From: Amphibalanus amphitrite
Lineage: Eukaryota > Arthropoda > Thecostraca > Balanomorpha > Balanidae
Direction: 5' to 3'
Length of the DNA stretch: 64,000 bases
Assembly: GCF_019059575.1 (NCBI RefSeq)
Contig: NW_024881983.1
Coordinates: 431,901-495,900 of the forward strand
Shown here: one piece after another, positions 47,144-60,031 of the stretch
Numbering within the stretch: position 1 is the stretch's first letter
How the letters are laid out: each line of letters starts with the position of its first letter
Made by a program: the position numbers and the translations under genes
The notes under the pieces: model-generated
Seen by the model: only the letters and a program-made list of their open reading frames with translations
Told to the model about the DNA's origin: nothing
The model's database searches: none

Positions 47144-48718
47144 ATGGTCGATGCCAGAGAAACTGTCGTTGGGCGGTTCCGGCACGGGGCTGACATTGGA
47201 TACCGCGGTGCGGCGCGGGGCCGTTTCGCGAAAAACAATCAGTCCGCCGAACGGCGCCGTGCTGGGGTGACGGCAGCCATTCGGCGAGAGGTCGCGGACG
47301 GTACGACACGGGGACCGTTCCATGCTCTGCACCGCTGCCGAACATGATAGTGAACCCGTTGAGTGCGCGCGATAAACCTAATGGCGAAGTGCGGCTCATT
47401 TTAGATCTATCACAGTCGAGAGATGTCGGGGTCAACGCCGGGTTAGACCCAGACGAGTTTCGTGTGACGTACACATCATTCGACGAGGCCGTGCGGTCGA
47501 TTCTCCTAGCTGGAGGCGCCGGGACCTTGCTGTTCAAGACCGATGTTAAAAATGCATTCAAACTTATACCTGTCCGGCCCGGCCAGTGGGCGCTACTGGG
47601 GTTCTGTTGGGACGGTTTACTATACTACCAGGTTTGTCTGCCATTGAGGCTAGAAGCAGTCCATGGGTTTTCAATGATTTTGCCACATGCTTGCGCCTAT
47701 GTGTTCCAGGATCAGACATCGGACGTGTATATACGCAATTATTTAGATGACTTCTTCGGGGTAGGGCGCGGAGTATCGGACAGTGCCGACGTAGCGTATG
47801 TGAGACTGCGAGACATTTGTGCGGAAGTGGGCGTGCCGCTGGCCGAGCGGAAACGCGCCCCGCCATCAACACGGATGGAGCTTCTCGGGTTGTGATAGAC
47901 ACAGAAACACCCTAGACACCCTAGCGTTGCCAGACGCCAAGCTAGTGGGCACCCAGGAGTTACTAAAGACACTGCTCGGGCGACAGAAATGCACACAGCG
48001 GGAACTGCTGTCGGTGGTGGGACGCCTCGTGCACGCCAGCAAGTACGTCCCGCCGGGGAGGGCGTTCACTAGGACGCCTGCTAGATGCGGCGCACTCTGT
48101 TAGCGGACCGAACCGCCGGGTGCGGATCACGGCCGATGTACGGGCGGTTTTACGGTGGTGGGCCACTTTTTGCCGATGTGGTACGGCATTCCCCCCCCCC
48201 CGCCACCGGGCGAGTACGACCACTGTATTGTGATGAACACGGACAGCTCACGTCGGGGGATGGGGGCGTGGCACGGAGACGAATGGTGGATGATGGAGTG
48301 GCCCCGCGAGCGGCAGTGTGACGCCGCGCCATCCATGACGTGGCTGGAGCTCATCCCCGTCATGGTGGCATGTTTGGTGTGGGGAGAGAGATGGGGCGGG
48401 CACCGCGTGCTGATCCGGTCCGATAACATGGGGGTGGTGGGGGTCTGGGGGAGGGGATGGTCGGGGTCGCCACTGATTATAGCGCTGCTGCGTCAGCCCC
48501 TGTTCTGGACGGCGTTCCATGAGTTCGCTGTATCCGTCGAGTACGTGGCAACGAAAGAGAACGGCGCGGCCGACGCGCTCAGTCGGCACGACTTGGCGCG
48601 GTTTCCGGCGGCTGCGGCCACAGGCGGCCCAGTGTCCGGTCCGGCCCCCATCGTGTGTGGCGGAGTACCTACAGGACCCGAGCCGTGGAACCCACGTGCT
48701 GACAGGTACCGCCTGTGA
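47144..48718 (+). pseudogene. mirror copy of the degenerate reverse transcriptase / RNase H retroelement
   Basis: Same element as 39018-40587 in opposite orientation. Here the frame is broken at the GPFHA-PPLPN junction (two bases differ near 47331), but it reads on past VAY where the left copy is broken, as far as MELLGL and a TGA. That stop lies at a position where both arms appear to lack one base of a T run, so this lesion is shared and older than the duplication. RNase H motifs (MNTDSS, ELIPV, RSDNMG, ADALSR) lie at 48155-48718. Confidence 0.75.
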
Positions 48719-48789
48719 ACCCTGTGAACGGGACACGCGCGCATAATCTAGTATGAATACACATACCCTTGGTTCCTTTGGGGTGTTTG

Positions 48790-48886
48790 GCGGTGGCTCG
48801 CACAGAGCTGGAGGCGAAGATAAACCCGGGTGTTGACGGCCTTTCACAGCCAAACAGGGAGAGGAGTTGATCGGAGGACACGCTAA
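48790..48886 (+). repeat. 97-base direct repeat, mirror of copy 2
   Basis: Reverse complement of 38850-38946. Confidence 0.75.
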
Positions 48887-49183
48887 TCAAGCATTAACGG
48901 GACGTTGAATCGTGATTAGCGGGCCGACGTGACACGACGCGACACCGAGCCAGTGGGGTCCAGGGAAGGGGGAGGGGGAGGGGGGGGGGCGATAACGAGA
49001 AGGGTGGAGAAGAACAAACAGAACCGCGGCGGCCCCGCCGTGGTCGGCCGATAACACGCGCAGTGTGAGCCGAGCCGCGGTGTACAAGGGGTGCGCGGAG
49101 TGTTTGCCCACCCACCATCCCCATCATCACCGTCCTGTCCTTTGTTCCCAAACGACCCTCGTCGTCCACCCGGGTTTGACGAA

Positions 49184-49280
49184 GCGGTGGCTCGCACAGA
49201 GCTGGAGGCGAAGATAAACCCGGGTGTTGACGGCCTTTCACAGCCAAACAGGGAGAGGAGTTGATCGGAGGACACGCTAA
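49184..49280 (+). repeat. 97-base direct repeat, mirror of copy 1
   Basis: Reverse complement of 38457-38553. It abuts the truncated TTAA MITE as on the left. Confidence 0.75.
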
Positions 49281-49737
49281 ATTTGAGTTGAGATAGCCAA
49301 AATGGGGTCCCTGGCTCACAATTACCGGTTTCGGCACTCACAACATCGAGAAATGCCTTAAATCGGAAATATTGAATTTCAAAATTGCAGCATTTTGATT
49401 CAGAGGGGCTAATGCTTAGGAATACCCCTCTGAATGTGTGACGTCAGCGCAAATATCTAACGATTTTTAAATGTTTGACTAAAACGTTTTGTAGCACGCG
49501 GTGGTATATGCTATTTGCGCGCAACATCTGCCGCAAACGCCGCACTTCTAAAATAAAGTCGCTAGAAACAGCGGAGATCCCAAAAAAGTAAACAAAAGTA
49601 AAAGTCAAATATCTTGAAAACCGGTGAATATTTTTCGGTGAAATTTGGTAGATATTCGTTTTCGCTCTTTCTGAACCGAGCGACATCACTTTCATGCCAA
49701 TTCATAAACTTTTTTGAAGGTGGGAGGGTCCCTTTAA
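49281..49737 (+). mobile_element. mirror of TTAA MITE copy B
   Basis: Reverse complement of 38001-38456, ending in AGGTGGGAGGGTCCCTTTAA at 49737. Confidence 0.7.
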
Positions 49738-50204
49738 GTAAAAAAGTTTATGAATTGGCATGAAAGTGATGTCGCTCGGTTCAAAAAGAGCGAAAACGAA
49801 TATCTACCAAATTTCACCGAAAAATATTCACCGCGGTTTTCAAGATATTAGACTTTTACTTTTGTTTACTTTTTTGGGATCTCCGCTGTTTCTAGCGACT
49901 TTATTTTAGAAGTGCGGCGTTTGCGGCAGATGTTGCGCGCAAATAGCATATACCACCGCGTGCTACAAAACGTTTTAGTCAAACATTTAAAAATCGTTAG
50001 ATATTTGCGCTGACGTCACACATTCAGAGGGGTATTCCTAAGCATTAGCCCCTCTGAATCAAAATGCTGCAATTTTGAAATTCAATATTTCCGATTTAAG
50101 GCATTTCTCGATGTTGTGAGTTCCGAAACGGTAATTGTGAGCCAGGGACCCCATTTTGGCTATCTCAACTCAAATCTAATGTTAAGGTGGGAGGGTCCCT
50201 TTAA
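49738..50204 (-). mobile_element. mirror of TTAA MITE copy A
   Basis: Reverse complement of 37535-38000, ending in AGGTGGGAGGGTCCCTTTAA at 50204. Confidence 0.7.
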
Positions 50205-52398
50205 ATGCTAAGTCTGGCATTAACTTTTGTTCATTGAGTTTTACATGAACACACATATCACATTTGTTTACATATCACATTGTTTCACAATCCTCGATAA
50301 ACAAAAAAAAAAAAACTATATTTATATTTCCTAGGTATCATCTACTCATGTTGACCTTGTAGCTAAGGAAGGATGTCAAAAAAAAGCTCCAAAACACATC
50401 TGATGCGAGTTTAATGGGAAACACGCGGTATCTGCAAATAGACGGGAGCCAAACTCTAGTTCAAAGAGAGCGTCATCCCGCAGGCATTTAATTAACATCC
50501 TGTCTGTCAGATGCATCCGAGTATGAATAATCTCTCAGCCACAATATTGTCGACAGTCAGTTCAAAGGCCACGAAATTAAAGCAGGACAAATAGAAAACC
50601 TTTTGATATTCCAGTCTTCGTAGAAATGGGAACTGATAGTTGACTCTGCTATTTGTACGTAGATGCCTAATGTGTATTGTATATTGTGGCATGTTCATTG
50701 GCATTTTCGGTCGTCTTTTCTTTATCATGGCATTGCAAAGAACCTATTGCGGTAGCGATGAGTGAGTAACAAAGTTTAGCCGCCTTTCCCTCACTAATGC
50801 CGGTGTACCAAAATATCGTTTGTATGGGTTGGATACAAAGATCTATCCGCACGATGCGTACCTATGTTGGTAATAGTTACTGTGGTAACAACAGGATTAC
50901 GGTCTACGGAATATGACCGTGATGGAATCAACTAAATGGTTGAAGCTGCAAAAAGTCTTAAAATCATTTAAGTAAGTAAATTTTCAAAGCTGAAGGTAGT
51001 TACATAAGTTATAGTGCTGCACATATCACGTCAGGCATCAGGTCAATGTCGCACCCAGATTATTAAAAAAAAATACTGACCGTTGCTGAGTTTGCAGGGT
51101 GTGAAATATCGAATATCTCTCCCCATTTTGTGCGCATGCAATCGAAAGACGTGATTACTCAAAATGTATATCGTAGAACCAAAACTGTGCTTTCAGGACA
51201 AAAGAAGATTTACTTTGAAATTAATATGTAGGTAGTTCAGATACCTATTTAAAACATTCTATTTTGTCCTTGCACGCCCAATGGTGATATATTTGTCTTC
51301 GTAAATGATCTTACTGTGAATGATCATGTAGGCATTTATCCTCTTTCGAGGCCCTCTACGACCGTAGGATGGGCCCACGTCGGCAGTGAGGGGCTGGGAG
51401 GGGATATTTCGGAGTCGGCTGCGACGCCACCTGACTGATAATAAACGGGCCGGCGCGGCTGGGCGACCGCCAGCCGCTTGGTCGGCCGGCCGGTCGAGGC
51501 GCGGGACGTCAGCTCCTCCACAGGGGACGTCATCTCCTCCGCAGGGTTGGCCCGCGCCGCTTCCGGCCGGCCCAGCTGATGATTTGCCCGGTCAATCTGG
51601 CACTACAGCGTATACAGACTCTACGCAGAATCAGTCTGCGCCCGCCGTCAGCTGATCGTGACGTCATCGGTGGGCGTCTGAGACTGGCGAAGCACCCGGC
51701 TGCATGCCAAGTATCAGAGACGCCGCGTGTCTGACGCATGCATCGCGTGTATTCCGTGCGTCAGACTCATCATACCTCGAGTGGTAATACACTGCGCACA
51801 CAACGGCGGTGGGAGCGAGCTAGCCGGACTCTCAGAATGAGAGGCGATGAAGTTAGAAGGGACAAACTCTCAGAACGGAACGTGAGGACACTTCCGGGCC
51901 AACTTTGGCAGACGCAGACTTGTATGCTACTGGGCGAACTCGCAGAACGCATGGCTCGCAGAACGCATGGCTATAGCCATGCGTTCTGCGAGTTCGCCAG
52001 AATATATTCTGGCTGATTCCTCAAGGGATGACGGATAAGCATCAGCTGCTGACTGAGTTTTCAGGTCAGCGTTTGAGCAACGCAGTGATCTTAGTCTCAG
52101 TAAGGAGTTTGACATAGTTGTTATTGTTAGGAAACTTCTCAACTGTGACGAGTTGATGCTTTCTAACTCTCAGGAGGGAGTACCTTGACGCCTGTGGGCA
52201 AACTCCCAGAGCATGCATATAGCGCCAAGTTTCCAGCCAAACTCTCGGCTGAAGTGACGTGTTAAGTAGCTGCCGACAGCCAGAAACTACCGACGCACCG
52301 GGATGACTGACCTTATATAACTTCTCTCACGCTGCCTGGTCGACAGACTCGCTGCTTCACACGTGTCTTAGGAGCCAGTGGCGGCGAAACACCTTAAA
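50205..52398. other. mirror of the non-coding stretch 35345-37534
   Basis: Includes the mirrored palindromes at 51955-51992 (38 bases) and 51997-52012 (16 bases). No gene recognised. Confidence 0.45.
51955..52012. repeat. mirror of the 38- and 16-base palindromes
   Basis: Same two perfect palindromes as 35731-35788, in reverse order, with no change. Confidence 0.75.
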
Positions 52399-53587
52399 TT
52401 AACCCGCGCCCCGCTGGGGGGGGGGGGCAGAATCTGCCCCCCCTCCCGTTTTTCGCCAATAACTTCTAAACGCGTTACGCCAGCGACGTCAAACCTCCAG
52501 TACCTTATCATACATCAATTTGACACGTTCCCTGAAAATTTGAGCGAAATCGGTCGGAAACTTTTTGAGAAATTGACGTTTTAGTGACGTCATGTTCGCC
52601 ATTTTCGCCTCAAAAACGGCAAAATTTCAAACGACGCTAACATCTTCATTTTTAAGGGAATCAAGACGTATCAAAAAGGTTTTACGTGATTCTACTTTGT
52701 CTATCAAATGGCTATCTCGGTTTTTTGAAAAGTTTGGATTTTGGCCCAATTTTTTTTTTTCAAAAAACTGACTTTTTTGGGAAAATAATTATAAAATCCA
52801 AAATTTTGAGTGTATCGAAAAATCCGGAATATATGTCAGAGAAGTGGTCTATGTGCACCTACATACCAATTTTTAGAAGAATCGGTTCAAAAATGTGGGA
52901 GTTATTCAAAATTTTATTACGTCACGACACACAAAATTTTTTGTAAAAAATGATTTGTTTGGAAGTTCTAGACCTCGTACGGAAATAAGAATAGCACCAT
53001 TCGATTCGCCGTGAAAAATTGCATCAGATAGACACCATTTTAGGCCTGAACAACCAACTTCAAAATTTGACCTCACTTTACCTGACCTTGACCTGAACTC
53101 GACCTGAAATTCATCCAGAGGTGGTCCATATCACTTATTGAGTGTGCCGATTGAATTCTATGAGTAAAATGACCCATAAAACATGTGTCGCACATGCCCT
53201 TTTCTATATTTTGTTTTTGGTGACCTGACCTGACCTGACCTGACCTTGACCTTGACCTTTGAATGACATTGTATGCAACGAATATTGTCTTGGTAGTCTA
53301 AGAACACGTTTTGGGCAATCAGTCTTCGTCCATTCTTCGGCAACTACGGTGTAAGGCCGATACTGTGGAAACTTGCATTTTGTACCCTTGACCTGACCTT
53401 GACCTGACCTCTGACCTACTTAAGCAAAAATTTTGGGCTCTTAAGATCCGCCTTGTTGAGAGCTTTCGATTGCCGTTTTCCCCGTCTTTCTACGACCATC
53501 GGTTCGGAAGTTAGACAGGGGGGGGCAGAATCTGCCCCCCTCCAGCAGGGCGCGTATGGCTGAATAGCCCAGCGGGGCGCGGGTTAA
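52399..53587. mobile_element. mirror of the TTAA element 34158-35344
   Basis: Reverse-complement copy with TTAA and CCCGCGCCCCGCTGGG at one end and its complement at the other. It is two bases longer, through C/G-run changes. The AGGTCA cluster is at about 53219-53260 on the minus strand. Confidence 0.75.
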
Positions 53588-54604
53588 GGGGGGGGGGGCA
53601 CTCCCGACTTTTGGTCCCATTCTTTCCATGCAACGCCCATAGGGCTAATGTTAAAATGCCAAAATCAAAAGGGGGCCCGGTGCCCCGGTGCCCCCTCGTT
53701 CCGCCGCCTACGTTAGAAGCCATGCTTATATGTGAAGAAGCTTTTATATGCATCCTGCTATTACCCAAGCAGTACTATGATATCATAAAGTCTTTCTTTG
53801 GATGGTTATCTTTTGATTGTCATGCCTAACATTACCCAGGCAGTGTTTCATGTGCCGTTCGGATCGCATGCGTATTGCACATTTGCTGTTTTTTCAGGTC
53901 TTTAAATAAGAAGGCAAGAGAGTTTCAATCTTTTAGCACTGATGATGAAAAAAGATGAGTTTGTTTTAGCGAGACCTAGTATCCAATAAAGCTTTTCCTG
54001 ATTCTCGGCGAGCCTAGCGTATCATTACAATTTTCTAGCGAACTTCTTTTCTTCCAACCGGCTTTAAACTTCCGACGTCCTCCGTTGGCCACAACTGACT
54101 AGCCAACTTCAGCTAGGCAAACATCTGCCACGCACAGATCCACTTCCAACTGCAGAGCTGGGCCCACTGGTGGCTGAAAACACACCCCACAGCCAGCTCA
54201 GAAGAATAACCGTTATTAAAAACAAACTAAGAAAACTTCTGCACCGCCAGATAGGCGCAGTACAAAATGGGGGTCCACGTGAGCCCTAGGTGCGACTCGT
54301 AAGTGATAAACCTTAATCCAGGAGGTACTGCAGCTTCGTTTCGATTCACAAAGCTCTGGAAATGGATCCCTCAACAGTCAACAGTCAACAATCAACACTA
54401 TGATATACCGTTTTACCTTCCTAGATGGATCTTTAGAACGAGGAAAGTTGACCTGTGTCTTTTCTAGTTGACAACAAAATTGTAATAATGATAATTTTCG
54501 CCGTTTGCATTAAGTACAAGTAAAAAAAGCTTCGATCTGGAGCATAGGGTATAATTTTCGAGTGACCGATGACCTGTCCAGAGCCCTCTACTGCTATCAT
54601 CGGT
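53588..54604. other. mirror of the non-coding spacer 33138-34157
   Basis: Reverse-complement copy. Nothing further recognised. Confidence 0.45.
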
Positions 54605-55497
54605 AGGGGAGAGTGGGGCAAAGCGGCCACTTGGAGCAAAACGGCCACCCATCGTTTTAGCCCTTCATAGCTAGCGTCAGTTCCAATTTATGGTTTCCAA
54701 TTATACTTCTCTTCACGGTCGTTCGAATGAGCCGGACCGGGGTTTCAGGCCCATCACCATTGTTCTGTGAAACACGGAAAAGCATTTCTTGCCAGGTTAC
54801 CAATTATGTTTACAATTGTTAAATGCTATGTTATTCCATAACCGTTTGGAATTTTTATAAGCGTTCTTGTCCATGCATTGCATGGTTATCGTTCATGTAT
54901 TCTACCAATTTTATTGTTTTCTACCCCACTAATAACTCAGCTGGAATATTTTTGTCTCGGACGGTATGCGCGGGGCAAAGTGGCCGGGGCAAAGTGGCCA
55001 CCCCCAATTGGCCATAAGTTGTTTCCATCTGGATAAAAAACATTATTTATATTCAAATGTGTCATCATGCATTCATCTTGGCCACTTTTCAGTTGCATGA
55101 GTTACCAAATAATGCAATTAAATGTTTTTTCATGAAAATCCTTTCTTTGTTTACCTACAGGTGGAAGATGATAAAGTAAACATCCATCCTCGCTTAACCT
55201 TGTCACCATCAAGTACACTAGTCGTACACGAGGCAGCTATTTTGTTTCTCATATCGGGACTTGAGAAGACGCCGGTGGCCGCTTTGTCCCAGGGTATGGG
55301 GCAAAGTGGCCAATATGCATAGGTTGAAAGCTTTGTCAATATCTTTCATATGTGAACGCCTTTGGAAATAAAACGCAGTTGAAATAAAGGCAACTTAATA
55401 GGGATCACATTGGTATAGAAAGAATCTTTCCAAGTTTAAAAATCAAGCGTTGGCATCGTGAGAAGCGTTAGGGTGGCCGCTTTGCCCCACTCTCCCC
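54605..55497. mobile_element. mirror of the TA-flanked MITE
   Basis: Reverse complement of 32245-33137, same length (893 bases), with both 25-base ends and both TA flanks intact. Confidence 0.75.
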
Positions 55498-55836
55498 TAC
55501 TGTGTAATTTAGGCATCCTAGTTACCACTCGTTGCAGAGAAGTGAGGTGCGCACTGCGCAATGTGGATGCACACCGGGAAATTTGCTCGCCCATATCTCT
55601 CAATGCTGCGACCAACGTCACTTCGTTCTGTGCAGTGGTACAATATAACTCAAAAGACCACGGTTCATCTGCGGCTAATTTCCCAGGAGAAGCTAAGGTA
55701 CGAGGGTATGGCTGACGAGTTGTTCAAATAATGATGTTATATATAACTAGAGAACTGTCAGTTCCAGCCACCAATGCACGGCTACCGACGTTACTCATAA
55801 GTCATAATAGTCTTGTATCCTCAAACGGTCGAATCA

Positions 55837-56788
55837 CTAGGGTTACCCGCGTGCTCCGCAACGCTAAGGGGGGATTTTTTGACCCGTGGGTTGGTCTCTG
55901 TCGATTTGGTTGGTAAATATCCATTTCGTTCGATTGTCCTTTAGAATGATTCGAAAACTGGCGTGAAGTCTTTTGAGGGCCATCGATGAATTTCGCTAAA
56001 AATGACAATGTAATGGTTTGGAACATTTACATTTTTAAGGATACTGTTGCTAATCATGCAAAAATGAAGAGTGAATATTGGACAGAATTGAATGCTCTAT
56101 CCAATGGTACCATATTCAATTGCCAAAGGTATCAGGTTATGCAGCAAACCCCGTGTGATTAATAAAGTGGCACAAAATTGACAAACACCATTTTCTCCTG
56201 TGATTTGCACCACCTTGATTTGGATCAATCAGCTTTTCACAATTTTTATATGAGAGGCGGTACCTTTCTCTTGCAAATAGGCGTTGATTCAACTCGCTCC
56301 TTTTAACGGTCACCTAAAAATAAAATTAATTCCAAAATCCCTCAAAAACTGCAATTTTTCAAATTAAAGTGCCCTCTCCGGTGCACGTGGCGCGTGCTAT
56401 CCTCTGCATTGCACACCACTCAATAGCCCGTTCAATTCTGTACACGATGCTGTTTTCCCCGTGCCGGTCGGACCCCTGGTCACCAAGATATTGCACGGGA
56501 ACTGGACCCGTGTCGGCCAAAATTAGTCGTTTTCGCCCGATTTCGCAGGCCGATTTATACATGTAAAGTCTATGACGCGAATTTGCACTTTTTGAGCACG
56601 CGCCACGCGCTCCCTATCAATCCGATCGAGCTGAGACCCCTCAAAGGCACGTCGCGCATCCTTGATCTATAAGTTGTGCAAATTTCAGGGCGCTAGGTGC
56701 AACGGTCTGGCCTGTAGTCCACGCAAAGCACCACCAAGTTGGGACCTCGGTAACGGACAGACGCACTCTCCTCAAATAGTAATATAGA
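55837..56788 (-). mobile_element. Helitron-like element, mirror of copy 2
   Basis: Reverse complement of 30954-31905, same length (952 bases), with TC start and CTAG end preserved. Confidence 0.7.
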
Positions 56789-59265
56789 TGTTCGTAGGTC
56801 TTCACAGAAAATAAATACTCGTAATGAATAAATCTAAAAATGACAAAAGCAGTTTTCACTTGATCAAGGTCATTGAAGTAAAACATTCCAAACAGCATTT
56901 TATCGTTACCTGCTTAAATATGCATAGCTAAAAGGAAAAAAAGTGGAAAGCCATGAGCCATAGCTATTGGCACAACGTTTAAACGTAACGTCTAAAAAAA
57001 ACTAATTCAGGCGAGGGTTCACTCGCGCTGTGCTCCCGGCGTAACTGTAACGCACCAAGGCTGGTCAACATCTCGCCTCTCTGGTGTAAAGCCCCCGTTG
57101 CTCAGGTCGTTATAAGCCAGACAAACTTCTGTTCTGATGTTACACAGTGAGGGCTCTGCCACCGAAGTTGCGTCCGCAGACGACTCCCTGGGGCTGAACT
57201 TTGCATCACTAACTCAGAAGCCGGGAGATGCCGGCGAACTTTAGATCACCAATGCGGCATAAATAGATAGCCACCGATGCATGTGAAGTTGGCATTAGTA
57301 AGAGAACCTATTCCCAAATCGCCTCCATGAATGGCGTGCGATTATCATAACGAGCACGGTGAAATTTATTGCCGTCCATCTAAATATGATCACTCTCCCG
57401 ATGCGCGTCAGTCACCGGGCTCGCCGGCCGGGCGTAGGCACCAGGCGGCCCCGGGGGATGGAGTCCAAAGTCCGCTGCCGGGACGGCCTGCGGTCACTCT
57501 CTGGACTGACCCAAGCCTCCTTCAGAGCCTGTGTTGGCCGCTGTCGCCGAGTGCCGCGTCACTGCGAGGTGACCGTGACGGCCGGACCGAGTGGCAATGT
57601 TGCATGACGGCCATCCCGCCGCCCCCCCCCCCCCCCCCTCCACCGGACCAGTCACGGCAGACGAGTGGTGATCACGTGCTGGTGTCGATGGCGACCTCGG
57701 CGGTGCCGTCACCGTCAGTGTGGCAGCAGCGGCGCAGGGTGTTTGAAGGGAAAACTTCATACGGTTGGTTATGTTGAAGGAGTGATGGTGGGTTTGTAGT
57801 CTACTCCATAACTTCACATGATTCATTTTATTCCAAAAACCAGACAGTGGTACTTACTAATGATGGCTACCCAGAAAGTTGTTAGGTGGAAACAATGAGA
57901 GCTGAAGAACAATGACTTAAAGAGGACCCTTTTATGCTCTGATGGAGAAGTATTGGTAGGTGAGAGGATGGTGCGACGAAGTGCTCAGATTCAGAAGTGT
58001 GGGCTAATCTAATGAAGGTCGTTGGGCTGTAAAGAAAATAAGAACTGAGAGAGGAATAACGGATTCTGATAAGGTGAAAAGAGATGGGGGGGGGGGGAGA
58101 TGGCTGAAAAGTGGAGAGCTTACGACGATTACTAGGGGTTTCATAAGAGATTTAGCTAGCGGGGTCGAAACCGATAGTCGTGGATTATGTTGCTGAAGTT
58201 GTGGAATATGATGAAGAAGCAGCGTCCTGTGAGGGACAGGCATCGACCCGCCCGTCTCTATGCAGTTATGTCTGCACATTCTCTGCAGTCTGCAGTGGGG
58301 ATCGTTGCCGTAAATGAGGGTTCCCGGTCACGCACGGCAGTAATGGATGCAGCTCAGCGCACCAAGTTGAAGGATCAGCGCCGGCGGGCGGTACACATCC
58401 CCAGCAGATGCTCCAGCCGCTGATGTTTGCGGTGCTGCCACAACTTGTGAAAATGAACCACATCAAAGGCACCAGCGCTGGTGTAGACACAGTGTCTATC
58501 ACCTGATGATGCCGTGACTTATTTTATCGAAGCGTGTCAACAACTCATTGAGGATTCAGTGAACAGGTCGAGTCAGCGGCACCATGATCCGTTGATGGGT
58601 GTTGAGAGCGCCTATCAAAGTATCACATGTGCGTCATAGTGCTGTCAGAACAGGACTTCCGGCCGACGCGAGGCTGGCGAAACCAGTACAATAGCTCGGC
58701 AACAGGTGCGATCGGCCTGCTGACACCTGGGGTCGGTCACACGGTGCAGCGCGTGTCACGTCCGACACGCGCCCCATCGGCCCGCAGCCGAGTCAGTCAC
58801 CCGTTCGCACTCGGCGCCGGGCCGCCGGGACCTGCCGCTGGCCTTCTCCCCGAGACTGCCGCCGACCGCGGGACCGTCCTGCCCAGCCAGCCCCTGGGAC
58901 GTCCTCGCGAATTTTCGGAGGGGTCACCCATTGATCTGGGCGGGGCGGGTCCTGGGCGGGGGCGTGCCGCCGGCGACGACGACGGCGCGCGCGCACAGTA
59001 CGGCAGGCGGCGCCGGGCCGGCCGCCCGCTGCCGGGGCCGCTATTGCCAGCGCGCGCCCGGCCGGCCGTCAGTGCAGCGCCGGAGTCCGGCCGAATAGCA
59101 CGTCGGGCCGCCGCTGCCGCCGCGGCGCCGCGCCGTCAGCGCTGCTCCCTCCGCCCGCTCTCCATAACTGCGAGTACAATGTCGCCGCGCGCGCAGCGCG
59201 GCCCGCTCGGCGGCTGCTCGTGCCCGTTCGCGATGGCCACCGCCGGGGCCCAGTAGCGCCTGAAG
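56789..59265. other. mirror of the receptor upstream region 28476-30953
   Basis: Reverse-complement copy holding the CpG-rich 5' region (about 58912-59265). A plus-strand frame at 58627-59256 stays open for 209 residues here, but its left-arm equivalent is broken (28643-29116 stops earlier). It is therefore not a conserved frame and I do not call it a gene. Confidence 0.45.
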
Positions 59266-60031
59266 ATGGGTGAGTTCGTGACTCTGACGGTGCCGCCGAC
59301 GGCGTTCAACGAGGCCGTGTCGGTGGTGCCGGACGTGGCGTCGCGAGCCGACGCGGACATGCCGTGGCATGAGGTGCTGCTGACGGTGCTCAAGGCGCTG
59401 GCCATGGTGCTGATCATCGTGTCGTCGGTGCTGGGAAACCTGCTGGTGATCTGCAGCGTGATCCGCTACCGCCGACTGCGGGTCATCACTAACTACTTCA
59501 TAGTGTCGCTGGCGCTGGCCGACATGCTGGTCGCGCTCGGCGCCATGACGTTCAACGCCAGCGTGCAGCTGTCGGAGCGCTGGATGTTCGGCCTAGTCGT
59601 GTGCGACCTCTGGAACTCGCTGGACGTGTACTTTAGCACCATTTCGATCCTGCACCTTTGCTGTATCAGTGTGGACCGCTACGTGGCCATCGTGCTGCCA
59701 CTCGAGTACCCGATGAAGATGACGCGCACAGGGTGCTGCTGATGATCCTGGCCGCGTGGCTGGCGCCCATCCTCATCTCGTTCATCCCAATCTTCCTCGG
59801 TTGGTACGCCACCGACGAGTACCTCAGCTCCCGCTCCCCAGACGAGTGCTCCTGGGAGGTCAACATGTGGTTCGCGGTCGTCTCCTCTTCCATATCCTTC
59901 TGGATCCCGGGCGTCATCATGGTCTGCCTATATCTGCGCGTGTTCAGAGAGGCGGACCGCCAGGAGCAGATGCTGCACAAGGCACGCGGCAAGGCCCAGA
60001 TGGGTCACACAGAACGGCGGAGCGGATGGAG
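59266..60031 (+). pseudogene. mirror copy of the octopamine receptor exon, frameshifted
   Basis: Same exon as 27707-28475, three bases shorter. One base is missing at about 59729 (GCGCACAGGGTGCTG against GCGCACACGGGTGCTG on the left). This throws the frame off after KMTRT and stops it at 59742. Two more bases are missing at about 60002 (CAGATGGGTCAC against CAGATGCTGGTCAC), so the net loss of three brings the frame back just before the splice donor at 60032. Helices 4 and 5 remain fully readable in the shifted frame (59658-60035). Isolated gaps in an otherwise identical, strongly conserved gene look like sequencing errors more than decay. Confidence 0.8.

Noticed and set aside
58627..59256. 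209-residue frame upstream of the mirrored receptor exon
   Set aside because: It is open only in the right arm; the left-arm equivalent is interrupted. The region is CpG-rich, where stops are rare.
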